A DNA stretch of 64,000 bases from CAG-917 sp051883555 (GTDB taxonomy: Bacteria > Bacillota > Clostridia > Christensenellales > CAG-917). Numbering within the stretch: position 1 is the stretch's first letter; each line of letters opens with the position of its first letter. The notes beneath the pieces are model-generated. The model searched no databases and was not told the DNA's origin. It saw nothing but the letters and a program-made list of their open reading frames with translations. The position numbers were made by a program, and so were the translations under genes. The stretch is taken from NCBI GenBank assembly GCA_051883555.1, contig JBJETY010000008.1, forward strand, positions 1 to 64,000, written 5' to 3'. This document shows, in pieces, positions 54,763 through 63,232 of this stretch.

Positions 54763-55641
54763 ATGGCTAGTTTGAATGTTAAAAAAGGCGATAACGTAAT
54801 GGTTATTACCGGCAAGGATAAAGGTAAAAGCGGTAAGGTTTTGAAAGTTGATACCGCAAAGGGCCGTATCTACGTCGAAGGTGTAAACATTGTTTCTAAG
54901 AGCAAAAAGCCGACAAGCGCTCAGGACAAGGGCGGTATCTTGAAGAAGGAAGGCAAAATCGACGCGTCAAACGTAATGATTATTTGTCCTACTTGTAAAG
55001 AAGTCGTCAGAGTCCGCCATGCAGACGCTCCTGCCGGAAGCGCTCAGAAATCAATCAGAGTATGCGCTAAATGCGGAGCTTCGCTTGACGAAAAGAAGGC
55101 GGCAGCAAAGAAAGTCGCTGCCAAGAAAGCTCCTGCAAAGAAAGCAACTGCTCCTGCAGCAGACGTAGCTGAAGTAAAGGAAGAAAAAGCAGCCGAGGTT
55201 AAAGTAACGGCAGAAACTACTGAAAAAGCTCCTGCAAAGAAAGCTCCTGCAAAAGCAGCGGCACCAAAAGCAGCTGAAGCAAAAGCCGAAGTAAAAGAAG
55301 CAGAACCTGCAAAGAAGGCTGCTCCTAAGACGACTGCAGCTAAGGCAACTGCCGAAAAAGCAGAACCTGCAAAAAAGGCTCCTGCAAAGAAGGCGGAAGG
55401 TAGCGAAGCGGAAAAGGCTCCTGCAAAAAAGACGACTGCAACTAAGACGGCTACAGCCGACGGAGAAAAGAAAGCTCCTGCTAAAAAGGCTACAGCTTCT
55501 ACAGCAGCCGCAGCCGACGGAGAAAAAGCTCCGGCAAAGAAGGCTGCAACAACAAAAACTGCAACTGCAGAAAAGACGACCGAAGCTAAAAAAGCTCCTG
55601 CAAAAAAAGCAGCGCCAAAAGCTGACGGCGAAGATAAATAG
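54763..55641 (+). CDS. rplX: 50S ribosomal protein L24 with long Lys/Ala/Pro-rich tail
   Basis: Assembly-initiating large-subunit protein. Residues 1-110 are a normal L24: KOW motif (KKGDNVMVITGKDKGKSGKV) and a C-terminal zinc ribbon (CPTC ... CAKC). The usual protein ends there at about 100-115 residues. Here about 180 more residues follow without a break, dominated by Lys, Ala, Pro, Thr and Glu, with about ten PAKK motifs in KKAPAKKA-like repeats. It resembles the tail of histone H1 or bacterial H1-like proteins. AGGAGG lies before the ATG, and rplE follows, so the operon order is normal. Confidence 0.95.
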   Translation: MASLNVKKGDNVMVITGKDKGKSGKVLKVDTAKGRIYVEGVNIVSKSKKPTSAQDKGGILKKEGKIDASNVMIICPTCKEVVRVRHADAPAGSAQKSIRVCAKCGASLDEKKAAAKKVAAKKAPAKKATAPAADVAEVKEEKAAEVKVTAETTEKAPAKKAPAKAAAPKAAEAKAEVKEAEPAKKAAPKTTAAKATAEKAEPAKKAPAKKAEGSEAEKAPAKKTTATKTATADGEKKAPAKKATASTAAAADGEKAPAKKAATTKTATAEKTTEAKKAPAKKAAPKADGEDK

Positions 55642-55656
55642 TACGGAGGTATTATC

Positions 55657-56256
55657 GTGGCAGAAAAAAAGAATCAGGTTGCTAAAGCAACTGCAACCGA
55701 TAAGGCGAGCGCAGACAGATACAGACTTAAAAAGGTATATACCGAAAACGCTGTACCTGCATTAAAGAAGGCATTCGCCTATGAAAATGTCAACCAAATT
55801 CCTCGTCTTGAGAAAATCGTTCTCAATATGGGTTTCGGCGACGTTAAAGATGACAGCAAGAGCTTGAATGCTGCTGTTGAAGAGTTAAAGTTAATTGCTG
55901 GTCAAAAGCCTGTCGTAACGAAGGCAAAAAAGAGCGTTGCAAACTTCAAACTCAGAGAAGGAATGAACATAGGTGCAAAAGTTACTCTTCGCGGTAACAA
56001 AATGTATGATTTCCTTGATAAATTCATATCTATCGCACTTCCTCGTGTTCGTGACTTCCGTGGTGTGTCCGCCAAATCATTTGATGGTAGAGGAAACTAT
56101 GCTATCGGTGTTAAAGACCATTTGATTTTCCCTGAAATCTCATATGAACAGACTCAAAAATCAAGAGGATTTGACATTTGTATAGTTACAACCGCAAAAA
56201 CGGACGAAGAGGCAAGAGAATTGTTAAAACAACTCGGCATGCCTTTTGCGAAGTAA
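55657..56256 (+). CDS. rplE: 50S ribosomal protein L5
   Basis: Binds 5S rRNA and P-site tRNA. The 199 residues carry PRLEKIVLNMGFGDVKDDSK and RDFRGVSAKSFDGRGNYAIG. About 20 extra N-terminal residues (MAEKKNQVAKATATDKASAD) precede the usual start; they share the Lys/Ala character of the L24 tail. The start is GTG with CGGAGG upstream. Confidence 0.96.
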   Translation: MAEKKNQVAKATATDKASADRYRLKKVYTENAVPALKKAFAYENVNQIPRLEKIVLNMGFGDVKDDSKSLNAAVEELKLIAGQKPVVTKAKKSVANFKLREGMNIGAKVTLRGNKMYDFLDKFISIALPRVRDFRGVSAKSFDGRGNYAIGVKDHLIFPEISYEQTQKSRGFDICIVTTAKTDEEARELLKQLGMPFAK

Positions 56257-56268
56257 GGAGAATTAATA

Positions 56269-56454
56269 ATGGCAAAGAAATCAATGATAAACAAACAGCA
56301 AAGACCACAGAAATTCTCAACTCGTGAATATACAAGATGTCGTATTTGCGGCAGACCTCACGCAGTTTTGAAGAAATATGGCATATGCAGAGTATGCTTC
56401 AGGGAACTTGCATACAAAGGTCAGATCCCTGGCGTCAGAAAGTCAAGCTGGTAA
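56269..56454 (+). CDS. rpsZ: 30S ribosomal protein S14, type Z
   Basis: The short zinc-binding form of S14, 61 residues, with CRICGRPH and CRVCFRELAYKGQIPG. Type Z is the usual essential S14 in Firmicutes. AAGGAG lies upstream. The stop is followed 10 bp later by rpsH. Confidence 0.97.
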   Translation: MAKKSMINKQQRPQKFSTREYTRCRICGRPHAVLKKYGICRVCFRELAYKGQIPGVRKSSW

Positions 56455-56464
56455 GGAGGTTAAT

Positions 56465-56863
56465 ATGGTATTCACAGACCCAATTGCAGATATGTTGACA
56501 AGAATCAGAAACGCACAAACTGCTAAACATGAAACCGTAACTGTTCCGAGCTCAAAAGAAAAACTTGCTATCGCTGAAATTCTTTTAAAAGAAGGTTATA
56601 TCAAAAACTTCGAAATTATCGAAAAGGACGTTCAGAACGATATTAAGATTACTTTAAAATATGTCGGCAAATACGAAAAAGTTATCAACGGTTTGAAGCG
56701 TGTATCAACGCCCGGCTTGAGAATTTATGCGGGTGCAAACGAACTCCCGAAAGTCCTTAACGGACTCGGAATCGCTATCCTTTCTACTTCACAAGGTATC
56801 ATTACCGATAAAGTAGCAAGAGAAAAACACATCGGCGGCGAAGTTCTCGCCTACGTGTGGTAA
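56465..56863 (+). CDS. rpsH: 30S ribosomal protein S8
   Basis: Binds 16S rRNA helix 21 and in E. coli represses the spc operon. The 132 residues begin MVFTDPIADMLTRIRNAQTA and end with GIITDKVAREKHIGGEVLAYVW. AAGGAGG before 56465 fixes the start; the frame opens earlier, within rpsZ. Confidence 0.98.
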   Translation: MVFTDPIADMLTRIRNAQTAKHETVTVPSSKEKLAIAEILLKEGYIKNFEIIEKDVQNDIKITLKYVGKYEKVINGLKRVSTPGLRIYAGANELPKVLNGLGIAILSTSQGIITDKVAREKHIGGEVLAYVW

Positions 56864-56874
56864 GGAGGTAGGAT

Positions 56875-57414
56875 ATGTCACGTATTGGTAGAGCTCCTAT
56901 CGAAATTCCGGCAAACGTTACGTTTGAGAACAAAGACAATCTTATTACCGTCAAAGGTCCTCTCGGAACTTTGACTCAGGAAGTTGATAAGTCCATAACC
57001 GTAAAAAGCGAAAGCGGTAAAATCTTAGTCGAAAGACACAGCGAAGACAAAGACCACCGCGCTCTTCACGGATTGTATCGTGCAATCATAAACAATATGG
57101 TTAAAGGCGTAACTACCGGTTTTGAGAAAGCTTTGCTTGTAAACGGTGTAGGTTATAAATGCACGGTTGCAGGAAACAAACTTACAATGAACATCGGTTT
57201 CTCTCATCCGGTTGAAGTCGTAGCTCCGGAAGGCATTAAGTTTGAATTGCCAAGTCCGCTTGAAATAGTGGTTAAGGGAATTGACAAACAGAAAGTCGGA
57301 CAAGTTGCGGCATCGATAAGAGAAATTAAGAAAGTCGAACCGTATCACGGATATGGTATTCAATATAAAGACGAAGTCGTTATCCGCAAAGTCGGTAAGG
57401 CTGCAGGTAAATAA
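56875..57414 (+). CDS. rplF: 50S ribosomal protein L6
   Basis: Protein near the sarcin-ricin loop. The 179 residues begin MSRIGRAPIEIPANVTFENK and include KVEPYHGYGIQYKDEVVIRK, the L6 signature region. AAGGAGG is upstream. Normal length. Confidence 0.98.
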   Translation: MSRIGRAPIEIPANVTFENKDNLITVKGPLGTLTQEVDKSITVKSESGKILVERHSEDKDHRALHGLYRAIINNMVKGVTTGFEKALLVNGVGYKCTVAGNKLTMNIGFSHPVEVVAPEGIKFELPSPLEIVVKGIDKQKVGQVAASIREIKKVEPYHGYGIQYKDEVVIRKVGKAAGK

Positions 57415-57425
57415 GAGGTGAGACA

Positions 57426-57794
57426 ATGATAAATAAGAAAGATAAGAACGCAGACAGACTTATACGTCATAAACGCGTCAGAAAATCAGTAAACGGCACC
57501 TCGGAAAGACCTCGTCTTAGCGTATATAGAAGTGAGAATCACATTTACGCTCAGGTCATCGACGACGTTAAAGGAGTAACGTTGGTATCTTCTTCGACGC
57601 TCGTAAAAGAAATTGCCGCACAAGCTGAAAAAATCACTAAAATCGAAGCGGCAAAATTGGTCGGTGCCGATGTCGCTAAAAAAGCTATGGCAAAAGGTAT
57701 AGAATCAGTCGTTTTCGATAGAGGCGGTTACATCTATACAGGTAGAGTTGAAGCTTTGGCAGACGCTGCCAGAGAAGTCGGACTCAAATTTTAG
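57426..57794 (+). CDS. rplR: 50S ribosomal protein L18
   Basis: Binds 5S rRNA with L5. The 122 residues include RHKRVRKSVNGTSERPRLSV and end with FDRGGYIYTGRVEALADAAR. AGAGGTGA lies upstream. Normal length and position. Confidence 0.97.
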   Translation: MINKKDKNADRLIRHKRVRKSVNGTSERPRLSVYRSENHIYAQVIDDVKGVTLVSSSTLVKEIAAQAEKITKIEAAKLVGADVAKKAMAKGIESVVFDRGGYIYTGRVEALADAAREVGLKF

Positions 57795-57802
57795 GAGGAA
57801 AT

Positions 57803-58312
57803 ATGGCAAAGCGTGAAGAAAGAACAAACAGAGAACAAAATGACGGTATCTCCAAAAAACTCATTGCTCTTAACCGTGTTACCAAAGTTGTAAAAGGCGG
57901 TAGAACGATGCGTTTCAGCGCTCTTGTTGTAGTCGGCGATGAAAAAGGTTCGGTCGGACTCGGAATGGGTAAGGCTGCAGAAGTTCCTGAAGCTATCGAA
58001 AAAGCAACTCAAAATGCAAAGCGTGCTATGAAGCCGATTGCTCTTAAAGATACAACGATTCCTCATGAAATAATCGGAAAATTCGGCAGAGGTCAAGTAA
58101 GACTTCTTCCTGCTGAACCGGGTACCGGTGTTATCGCCGGCGGTCCTGTTCGTGCGGTATTGGAAGTTACAGGTATCAAAGACATCAGAACAAAGTCTCT
58201 CGGTTCAAACAATCCGATTAACTGTGCTAAGGCAACGATCGAAGGTCTTTTGGGACTCAGAGATGCAAAACAAGTTGCGGCTCTCCGCGGTATACCTGTA
58301 GAGGAAATCTAA
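57803..58312 (+). CDS. rpsE: 30S ribosomal protein S5
   Basis: Accuracy and mRNA-entry protein. The 169 residues contain NRVTKVVKGGRTMRFSALVV, the loop where spectinomycin resistance arises (unaltered), and GTGVIAGGPVRAVLEVTGI. AGGAGG precedes the ATG. Confidence 0.98.
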   Translation: MAKREERTNREQNDGISKKLIALNRVTKVVKGGRTMRFSALVVVGDEKGSVGLGMGKAAEVPEAIEKATQNAKRAMKPIALKDTTIPHEIIGKFGRGQVRLLPAEPGTGVIAGGPVRAVLEVTGIKDIRTKSLGSNNPINCAKATIEGLLGLRDAKQVAALRGIPVEEI

Positions 58313-58321
58313 GGAGGAATT

Positions 58322-58516
58322 ATGGCAACGAAAAAAGTTAAACAAATTAAAGTAACTCTTGTTAAAAGCACAATCGGTTGCGTAAAGAATCAAAAAGCTA
58401 ACGTTGAAGCTTTGGGACTCGGTAAAGTCGGAAGTTCGAGAATTCACAACGACGACGCTGTAACAAGAGGAATGATAGGCAAAGTTTCTCACCTTGTTAA
58501 GGTTGAGGAAATCTAA
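58322..58516 (+). CDS. rpmD: 50S ribosomal protein L30
   Basis: A 64-residue large-subunit protein. It reads KQIKVTLVKSTIGCVKNQKA and GMIGKVSHLVKVEE. AAGGAGG precedes the ATG. Found here between rpsE and rplO as is standard. Confidence 0.97.
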   Translation: MATKKVKQIKVTLVKSTIGCVKNQKANVEALGLGKVGSSRIHNDDAVTRGMIGKVSHLVKVEEI

Positions 58517-58527
58517 GGAGGGCAAGA

Positions 58528-58974
58528 ATGTATATTCAAGAATTAAAAGGCGCAGAAGGCGCAACTAAAGCCCCTAAAAGAGTTGGACGCGGTATCGGTA
58601 GCGGAACCGGCAAGACTTCTACCCGTGGTCACAAAGGTCAATGGGCAAGAAGCGGTGGCGGTGTTCGTCCTAACTTCGAAGGCGGTCAAATGCCTCTTAC
58701 CAGAAGAATTCCGAAACGCGGTTTCAATAATAAGAGATTCGCTCATGAATATAGCGTTATAAACATCAGCGCATTGAACGTTTTTGAAAACGGAACGGTC
58801 GTCAATGCAGAAACGCTTGTTTCAAAGGGCATTATCGGAAGTATCGCTCCTTACGGACTTAAAGTTATGGGCGACGGCAAGCTTGAAAAGAAATTAACCG
58901 TTCAAGCTGCTAAATTCACTAAAACCGCAAAGGAAGCTATTGAAAAAGCAGGCGGCAGTGTAGAGGTATTATAA
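58528..58974 (+). CDS. rplO: 50S ribosomal protein L15
   Basis: Late-assembling large-subunit protein. The 148 residues include the Gly-rich RVGRGIGSGTGKTSTRGHKG and EGGQMPLTRRIPKRGFNN. AAGGAGGG lies upstream. Its stop overlaps the secY start by one base (TAATG). Confidence 0.98.
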   Translation: MYIQELKGAEGATKAPKRVGRGIGSGTGKTSTRGHKGQWARSGGGVRPNFEGGQMPLTRRIPKRGFNNKRFAHEYSVINISALNVFENGTVVNAETLVSKGIIGSIAPYGLKVMGDGKLEKKLTVQAAKFTKTAKEAIEKAGGSVEVL

Positions 58975-60287
58975 TGTTTGAAACATTAAAGAACGCATTC
59001 AAGACTAAGGAAATCAGGGTTAAAATCTTTTTAACCTTGGCTCTCCTTTTAGTTTACAGGATAGGTTGTTATATTCCGTTGCCGGGTATTCAGGCCGATA
59101 AAATCGAAGCCGCAATTCTCGGTACAAGTGCAGGAGGAGATTTCCTCAGCATTTTGTCTACGATGACCGGTGGTTCTATGCAAAACGGTACGCTTTTTGC
59201 ATTAGGTATTCTTCCGTTCATCAATGCGTTCATTATAATGCAGCTTTTAACGCTCGCAATTCCTAAACTTGAAAAGCTTTCTAAAGAAGGCGAACTCGGA
59301 AGGAAAAAATTAACGCAAATCACAAGATACTTTGCTATCGTATTGGCTATCGTTCAGGCAATCGGTATCATTTTCACTTGGAAATCATACGACGCTATCG
59401 AACCGCTTTTCGGTAACAGTCAGGCAAGTCTTGTCATGACTATGATATGTATAGTCGTCCTTCTTGTCGGCGGCTCGACAATGGTAATGTGGCTCGGCGA
59501 AAGAATGACCGAATACGGAATCGGAAACGGAACTTCGCTTATAATCTTTGTAGGTATCTTGTCTTCGTTCGGCGTTACGCTTGCTAAGTCTTTCAAGATG
59601 GTAGGCGAACAATGGACGTACATCTGGAATATTATCGGTTTCCTTATTATTGTTTTCCTTATATTCCTTTTTATCGTATTCACCGACTTGTCGGAAAGAC
59701 GCGTTACGGTTCAATACGCTAAACAGATTAAAGGAAACAAAATGTATGGCGGAAGGTCAACGCATATTCCTATCAGGGTAAACAGCGGCGGCGTTATGCC
59801 AATCATCTTTGCTTCATCAATTTGTATGTTCCCACAGATGATTATGAGTTTCTGGCCTACAAGCGACGCTTACATTTGGTATTCAACGCATATGGGTAGC
59901 GGTACGTGGCCTTACTACGTATTCCTTGCCTTATTCATTATATTCTTCAGCTATTTCTATTCGATGATACAATTCAATCCGGATGAAATCGCAAAGAATA
60001 TTCAGCAATCGGGCGGACTTATAATGGGTATAAGAGCAGGTAAACCTACGGCTGACTATTTGAGAAGAGTTAACAATCGTATAGTTTTAGTAGGTGCGTT
60101 ATTCCTTGCTATACTTGCTTTGGTACCTACGTTCATATTCCAGGCATTGTCCGACAACGGTGCATTGGGATTCGGCAGCGCATTCTCCGCAACCGGATTA
60201 CTTATCGTCGTATCGGTAGCTCTTGAATTGAACAAGCAGTTGGAATCGCAGATAATGATGCGTCATTATAAAGGTTTCTTAAAATAA
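58974..60287 (+). CDS. secY: Protein translocase channel subunit SecY
   Basis: The protein-conducting channel of the membrane. The 437 residues begin with FKTKEIRVKIFLTLALLLVY and carry ten hydrophobic helices, with the SecY signatures GIGNGTSLIIFVGI and the cytoplasmic loop with NPDEIAKNIQQSGG. GAGG lies inside rplO. With secE (34.8 kb) and secA (23.5 kb) the core Sec machinery is in this window. A hairpin separates it from adk. Confidence 0.98.
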   Translation: MFETLKNAFKTKEIRVKIFLTLALLLVYRIGCYIPLPGIQADKIEAAILGTSAGGDFLSILSTMTGGSMQNGTLFALGILPFINAFIIMQLLTLAIPKLEKLSKEGELGRKKLTQITRYFAIVLAIVQAIGIIFTWKSYDAIEPLFGNSQASLVMTMICIVVLLVGGSTMVMWLGERMTEYGIGNGTSLIIFVGILSSFGVTLAKSFKMVGEQWTYIWNIIGFLIIVFLIFLFIVFTDLSERRVTVQYAKQIKGNKMYGGRSTHIPIRVNSGGVMPIIFASSICMFPQMIMSFWPTSDAYIWYSTHMGSGTWPYYVFLALFIIFFSYFYSMIQFNPDEIAKNIQQSGGLIMGIRAGKPTADYLRRVNNRIVLVGALFLAILALVPTFIFQALSDNGALGFGSAFSATGLLIVVSVALELNKQLESQIMMRHYKGFLK

Positions 60288-60304
60288 ACCACAACTTTCA
60301 ATAA

Positions 60305-60327
60305 GGCATCGCAATTTTTGCGATGCC
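60305..60327 (+). promoter_or_regulatory. Hairpin between secY and adk
   Basis: Perfect 10-bp stem GGCATCGCAA (60305-60314) / TTGCGATGCC (60318-60327) with a TTT loop and no U-tract. It is likely an mRNA stability or processing element between secY and adk rather than a terminator. Confidence 0.55.
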
Positions 60328-60342
60328 GAAAGAGAGGTAAAA

Positions 60343-60963
60343 ATGAAAAACATAGTTTTACTCGGTGCACCGGGTGCCGGAAAAGGTACTCAGGCTGCAC
60401 TTATCGCCAAAGAATACAACGTTCCTCACATTTCTACGGGTGACATTCTTCGTAGAAATATTAAAGAGGCAACCGAACTCGGCAAACTTGCTAAATCTTA
60501 TATCGACAAAGGCGCTTTAGTCCCTGACGAAGTAGTTATCGATATAGTCAAAGACAGACTTACGGAGTCGGACGCTCAGAACGGATATATCCTTGACGGC
60601 TTTCCAAGAACTATAGCTCAGGCCGAAGCTCTGAAAAAAGTCGCGAGAATCGATATCGCTCTTAACATTGTCGTTCCGTTTGAAACGATAATAGAAAGAT
60701 TGTCGGGCAGAAGAGTTTGTATTTGCGGAGAGACGTCACACGTAAACGTGTTGAAGGGTAGCGACGTTTGCCCTAAATGCGGACAGAAGATGTTTATTCG
60801 TGACGACGATAAACCGGAGACGGTAAAAGCAAGACTTGACGTTTACGAAAAGCAGACCGCACCTTTGATCGGTTTTTATAAAAATGAAGGAGTGCTTGTC
60901 GATATTGACGCCACAACGGTGGAAGCCACGTTCGACGCAGTTAAAGAGGCGCTTAATAAATGA
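60343..60963 (+). CDS. adk: Adenylate kinase
   Basis: Equilibrates ATP, AMP and ADP. The 206 residues show the P-loop LLGAPGAGKGTQA (about 5-17) and DGFPRTIAQAE. The LID has a zinc-type pattern but the first pair is C-x-C (RRVCICGETSH), with one residue fewer than the usual C-x2-C, and the second pair is CPKC; the tip between them is shortened. AGAGAGG lies upstream. Its end overlaps map by 4 bp. Confidence 0.96.
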   Translation: MKNIVLLGAPGAGKGTQAALIAKEYNVPHISTGDILRRNIKEATELGKLAKSYIDKGALVPDEVVIDIVKDRLTESDAQNGYILDGFPRTIAQAEALKKVARIDIALNIVVPFETIIERLSGRRVCICGETSHVNVLKGSDVCPKCGQKMFIRDDDKPETVKARLDVYEKQTAPLIGFYKNEGVLVDIDATTVEATFDAVKEALNK

Positions 60964-61703
60964 TTTATTTAAAAACACCGTTTGAAATCGAAAAGATGAA
61001 AAAAGCGGGAAAAGTCGTAGGGGACCTGTTGAAATTTCTCGAAGAGAAGATTCAGGCGGGCATGACGACAAAGCAGCTTGATACGCTGGCGGAAAATTTT
61101 ATCAGACGGCATAACGCCGTTCCGTCCTTTTTAAATTACGGCGGATATCCCGCATCGATTTGTTGCTCGATAGACGATGAAGTCGTACACGGTATTCCGG
61201 GCGACAGAATAATAGAAGAAGGGCAGCTGGTAAGCGTTGACGTCGGGGCAATACTCGACGGCTGGCAGGGCGACGCGGCAAGAACGTTTCTTGTCGGTAA
61301 CGTCAGCGAAGAAAAAAGAAAACTCGTAAAAATTGCCGAAGAAAGTTTTTATAAAGGCATAGCCGAATTTAAAGTCGGCAACCGCCTTGGCGATATATCG
61401 CACGCAATACAAAGTCACGTTGAAGCTAACGGCTTTTCCGTTGTAAGAAGCCTGGTTGGACACGGTATCGGCAAAGATATGCATGAAGACCCTAACGTTC
61501 CTAATTATGGAAGAGCGGGGAGCGGAATCGAACTGAAAGAAGGTTTGGTGCTGGCAATAGAACCGATGATTAACATCGGTACGTATAAAGTCTACACTAA
61601 GCGTGACGGCTGGACAGTCGTAACATATGACGGTAAAGCGTCGGCACATTATGAAAACACCGTGGCATTAACGGAAAACGGCACGGAAATATTGACGCTT
61701 TGA
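60960..61703 (+). CDS. map: Methionine aminopeptidase, type I
   Basis: Removes the initiator methionine. The 247 residues have the metal ligands in VDVGAILDGWQGDAARTF (two Asp), VGHGIGKDMHEDP (His), LAIEPMINIG (Glu) and ENTVALTENG (Glu). The ATG overlaps the adk stop (ATGA). It is followed by a KOW-domain gene whose ribosome site overlaps the map stop. Confidence 0.97.
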   Translation: MIYLKTPFEIEKMKKAGKVVGDLLKFLEEKIQAGMTTKQLDTLAENFIRRHNAVPSFLNYGGYPASICCSIDDEVVHGIPGDRIIEEGQLVSVDVGAILDGWQGDAARTFLVGNVSEEKRKLVKIAEESFYKGIAEFKVGNRLGDISHAIQSHVEANGFSVVRSLVGHGIGKDMHEDPNVPNYGRAGSGIELKEGLVLAIEPMINIGTYKVYTKRDGWTVVTYDGKASAHYENTVALTENGTEILTL

Positions 61704-61710
61704 GGTGCGT

Positions 61711-61980
61711 ATGGAGTTAGGACAAGTTGTTTATTCTAAACAAGGCCGTGACAGCGGACGCTACTATGCGGTTGTAGAAATCGTCGATAAAGATTATGTC
61801 AGAATCGCCGACGGAAAGCTGAGACGTATAAAATCGCCTAAACTTAAAAAAATCAAGCATCTCAAAACAAAGGGAGAAACGCTTGATAAAATAAGCGAAA
61901 AACTGAAACAAAACGCGCAAGTTTTCGATACGGAACTTCGCAGTGCATTAAGACCGTTTAACGAAGAAACGGACAGTTAA
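61711..61980 (+). CDS. KOW-domain RNA-binding protein (L14e-like)
   Basis: An 89-residue basic protein found in many Firmicutes between map and infA and annotated as KOW-domain RNA-binding or L14e-like. The N-terminal half has a KOW-like fold (MELGQVVYSKQGRDSGRYYA, then VEIVDKDYVRIADGKLRR) and the rest is Lys-rich. A GTG two codons upstream is possible; the ATG at 61711 fits GAGG better. Its role in translation is inferred only from the context. Confidence 0.85.
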   Translation: MELGQVVYSKQGRDSGRYYAVVEIVDKDYVRIADGKLRRIKSPKLKKIKHLKTKGETLDKISEKLKQNAQVFDTELRSALRPFNEETDS

Positions 61981-61995
61981 AAAATTGGAGGTTGT

Positions 61996-62217
61996 ATGTC
62001 TAAAGGAGACGTCATCGAAGCAGAAGGCAAGGTTATTGAAGTTTTGCCTCAAACGAAATTCAAGGTAGAACTTACAAACGGCCACGTTATCGTAGCTTAT
62101 CTATCCGGAAAGCTCAGACAACACAATATACGAGTTTTAGAGGGTGACAAAGTCACCGTCGAGCTTAGCCCTTATGACCTTACTAAAGGCAGGGTTATGT
62201 GGAGATTTAAAAATTAA
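61996..62217 (+). CDS. infA: Translation initiation factor IF-1
   Basis: Blocks the A site during initiation. The 73 residues have the S1/OB fold: MSKGDVIEAEGKVIEVLPQT, then LTNGHVIVAYLSGKLRQHNI and the end KGRVMWRFKN, in place of the more usual KGRI-x-YR. GGAGG precedes the ATG. Standard place before rpmJ. Confidence 0.97.
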   Translation: MSKGDVIEAEGKVIEVLPQTKFKVELTNGHVIVAYLSGKLRQHNIRVLEGDKVTVELSPYDLTKGRVMWRFKN

Positions 62218-62237
62218 TTAGGTCGGAGGAAAGAATA

Positions 62238-62354
62238 ATGAAAGTAAGACCATCGGTAAAACCAATGTGTGACAAGTGCAAAGTTATCAAGCGTAACGGA
62301 AGAGTTATGGTTATTTGCTCAAAGTATAAAAACCATAAGCAACGTCAAGGCTGA
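62238..62354 (+). CDS. rpmJ: 50S ribosomal protein L36, zinc form
   Basis: A 38-residue protein beginning MKVRPSVKPMCDKCKVIKRN and ending KNHKQRQG. The zinc ligands Cys-x2-Cys, Cys and His are all present, so this is the Zn-binding type. CGGAGG is upstream. It is short enough to be missed by length-based gene finding. Confidence 0.97.
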   Translation: MKVRPSVKPMCDKCKVIKRNGRVMVICSKYKNHKQRQG

Positions 62355-62366
62355 TTAGTAAATATT

Positions 62367-62412
62367 CCAAAGCGGCTGCCTGCAACATTCCGTTTTTTTT
62401 GCAGGACTTTGG
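62367..62412 (+). promoter_or_regulatory. Two-part hairpin with T8 run between rpmJ and rpsM
   Basis: CCAAAG (62367-62372) pairs with CTTTGG (62407-62412) and CCTGCAA (62379-62385) with TTGCAGG (about 62399-62405). The loop holds a T8 run. Since rpsM-rpsK-rpsD-rpoA follow, an alpha-operon control element is possible, but no known S4 site is matched. Confidence 0.45.
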
Positions 62413-62451
62413 TTGTTCAGATAGATTTTTTTAAATTTTTGGAGGTAGAAA

Positions 62452-62820
62452 ATGGCAAGAATCGCCGGCGTGGAATTACCACGTGAGAAAAGAGTTGAAA
62501 TCGGACTTACATACATTTTCGGTATCGGTCGTCCGACAGCCAACAAAATTTTAAGCGAAACAGGCATCAGTCCGGACGTCCGTGTTAAGGACTTGGACGA
62601 AAATCAAGTCAGCTTGCTTCGTGACTACATTGAAAAGCAACTTACTGTCGAAGGTGACTTAAAAAGAGAAATCGACACAAACATTAAAGAACTTAAAGAA
62701 ATCGGCTCATACAGAGGTATCCGTCACAGAAAGGGACTTCCTGTAAGAGGTCAGAGTACAAAACAGAATGCGCGCACGAGAAAAGGTCCGAAAAAGACTG
62801 TTAGCCGCAAGAAGAAATAA
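62452..62820 (+). CDS. rpsM: 30S ribosomal protein S13
   Basis: Head protein bridging to the large subunit. The 122 residues begin MARIAGVELPREKRVEIGLT and contain GSYRGIRHRKGLPVRGQ. The basic C-terminal tail ends in Lys-rich KTVSRKKK. GGAGG precedes the ATG. First gene of the alpha cluster. Confidence 0.98.
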   Translation: MARIAGVELPREKRVEIGLTYIFGIGRPTANKILSETGISPDVRVKDLDENQVSLLRDYIEKQLTVEGDLKREIDTNIKELKEIGSYRGIRHRKGLPVRGQSTKQNARTRKGPKKTVSRKKK

Positions 62821-62831
62821 GGAGCGATGAC

Positions 62832-63218
62832 ATGGCTGGAAAAAATGTAAAGAAAAGAGCATCAGGCAAAACTGCGGAAAAAGGTCAAGCACATATTCAT
62901 GCTTCCTTCAATAACACCATCGTTACCATAACGGATATGAACGGAAACGCAGTTTCATGGTCAAGCGCAGGCAAGCTTAAGCTCAGAGGTTCAAGAAAAT
63001 CAACCCCGTTTGCAGCTCAAGTTGTTGCCGAAGACGCTGCTAAAATAGCATACGAACAAGGTATGAGAGTAGTTGAAGTTTACGTCAAAGGACCGGGCGC
63101 AGGAAGAGAATCTGCAATCAGAGCGCTCGCAAACGTCGGACTCGAAGTATCTTTGATTAAGGACGTTTCACCGATTCCTCACAACGGTTGCCGTCCGCCA
63201 AAGCCTAGAAGACTGTAA
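62832..63218 (+). CDS. rpsK: 30S ribosomal protein S11
   Basis: Platform protein near the E site. The 128 residues include HASFNNTIVTITDMNGNAVS and end in IPHNGCRPPKPRRL. AAGGAG lies upstream, 12 bp after rpsM. Confidence 0.98.
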   Translation: MAGKNVKKRASGKTAEKGQAHIHASFNNTIVTITDMNGNAVSWSSAGKLKLRGSRKSTPFAAQVVAEDAAKIAYEQGMRVVEVYVKGPGAGRESAIRALANVGLEVSLIKDVSPIPHNGCRPPKPRRL

Positions 63219-63232
63219 GGAGGTAATTGATA

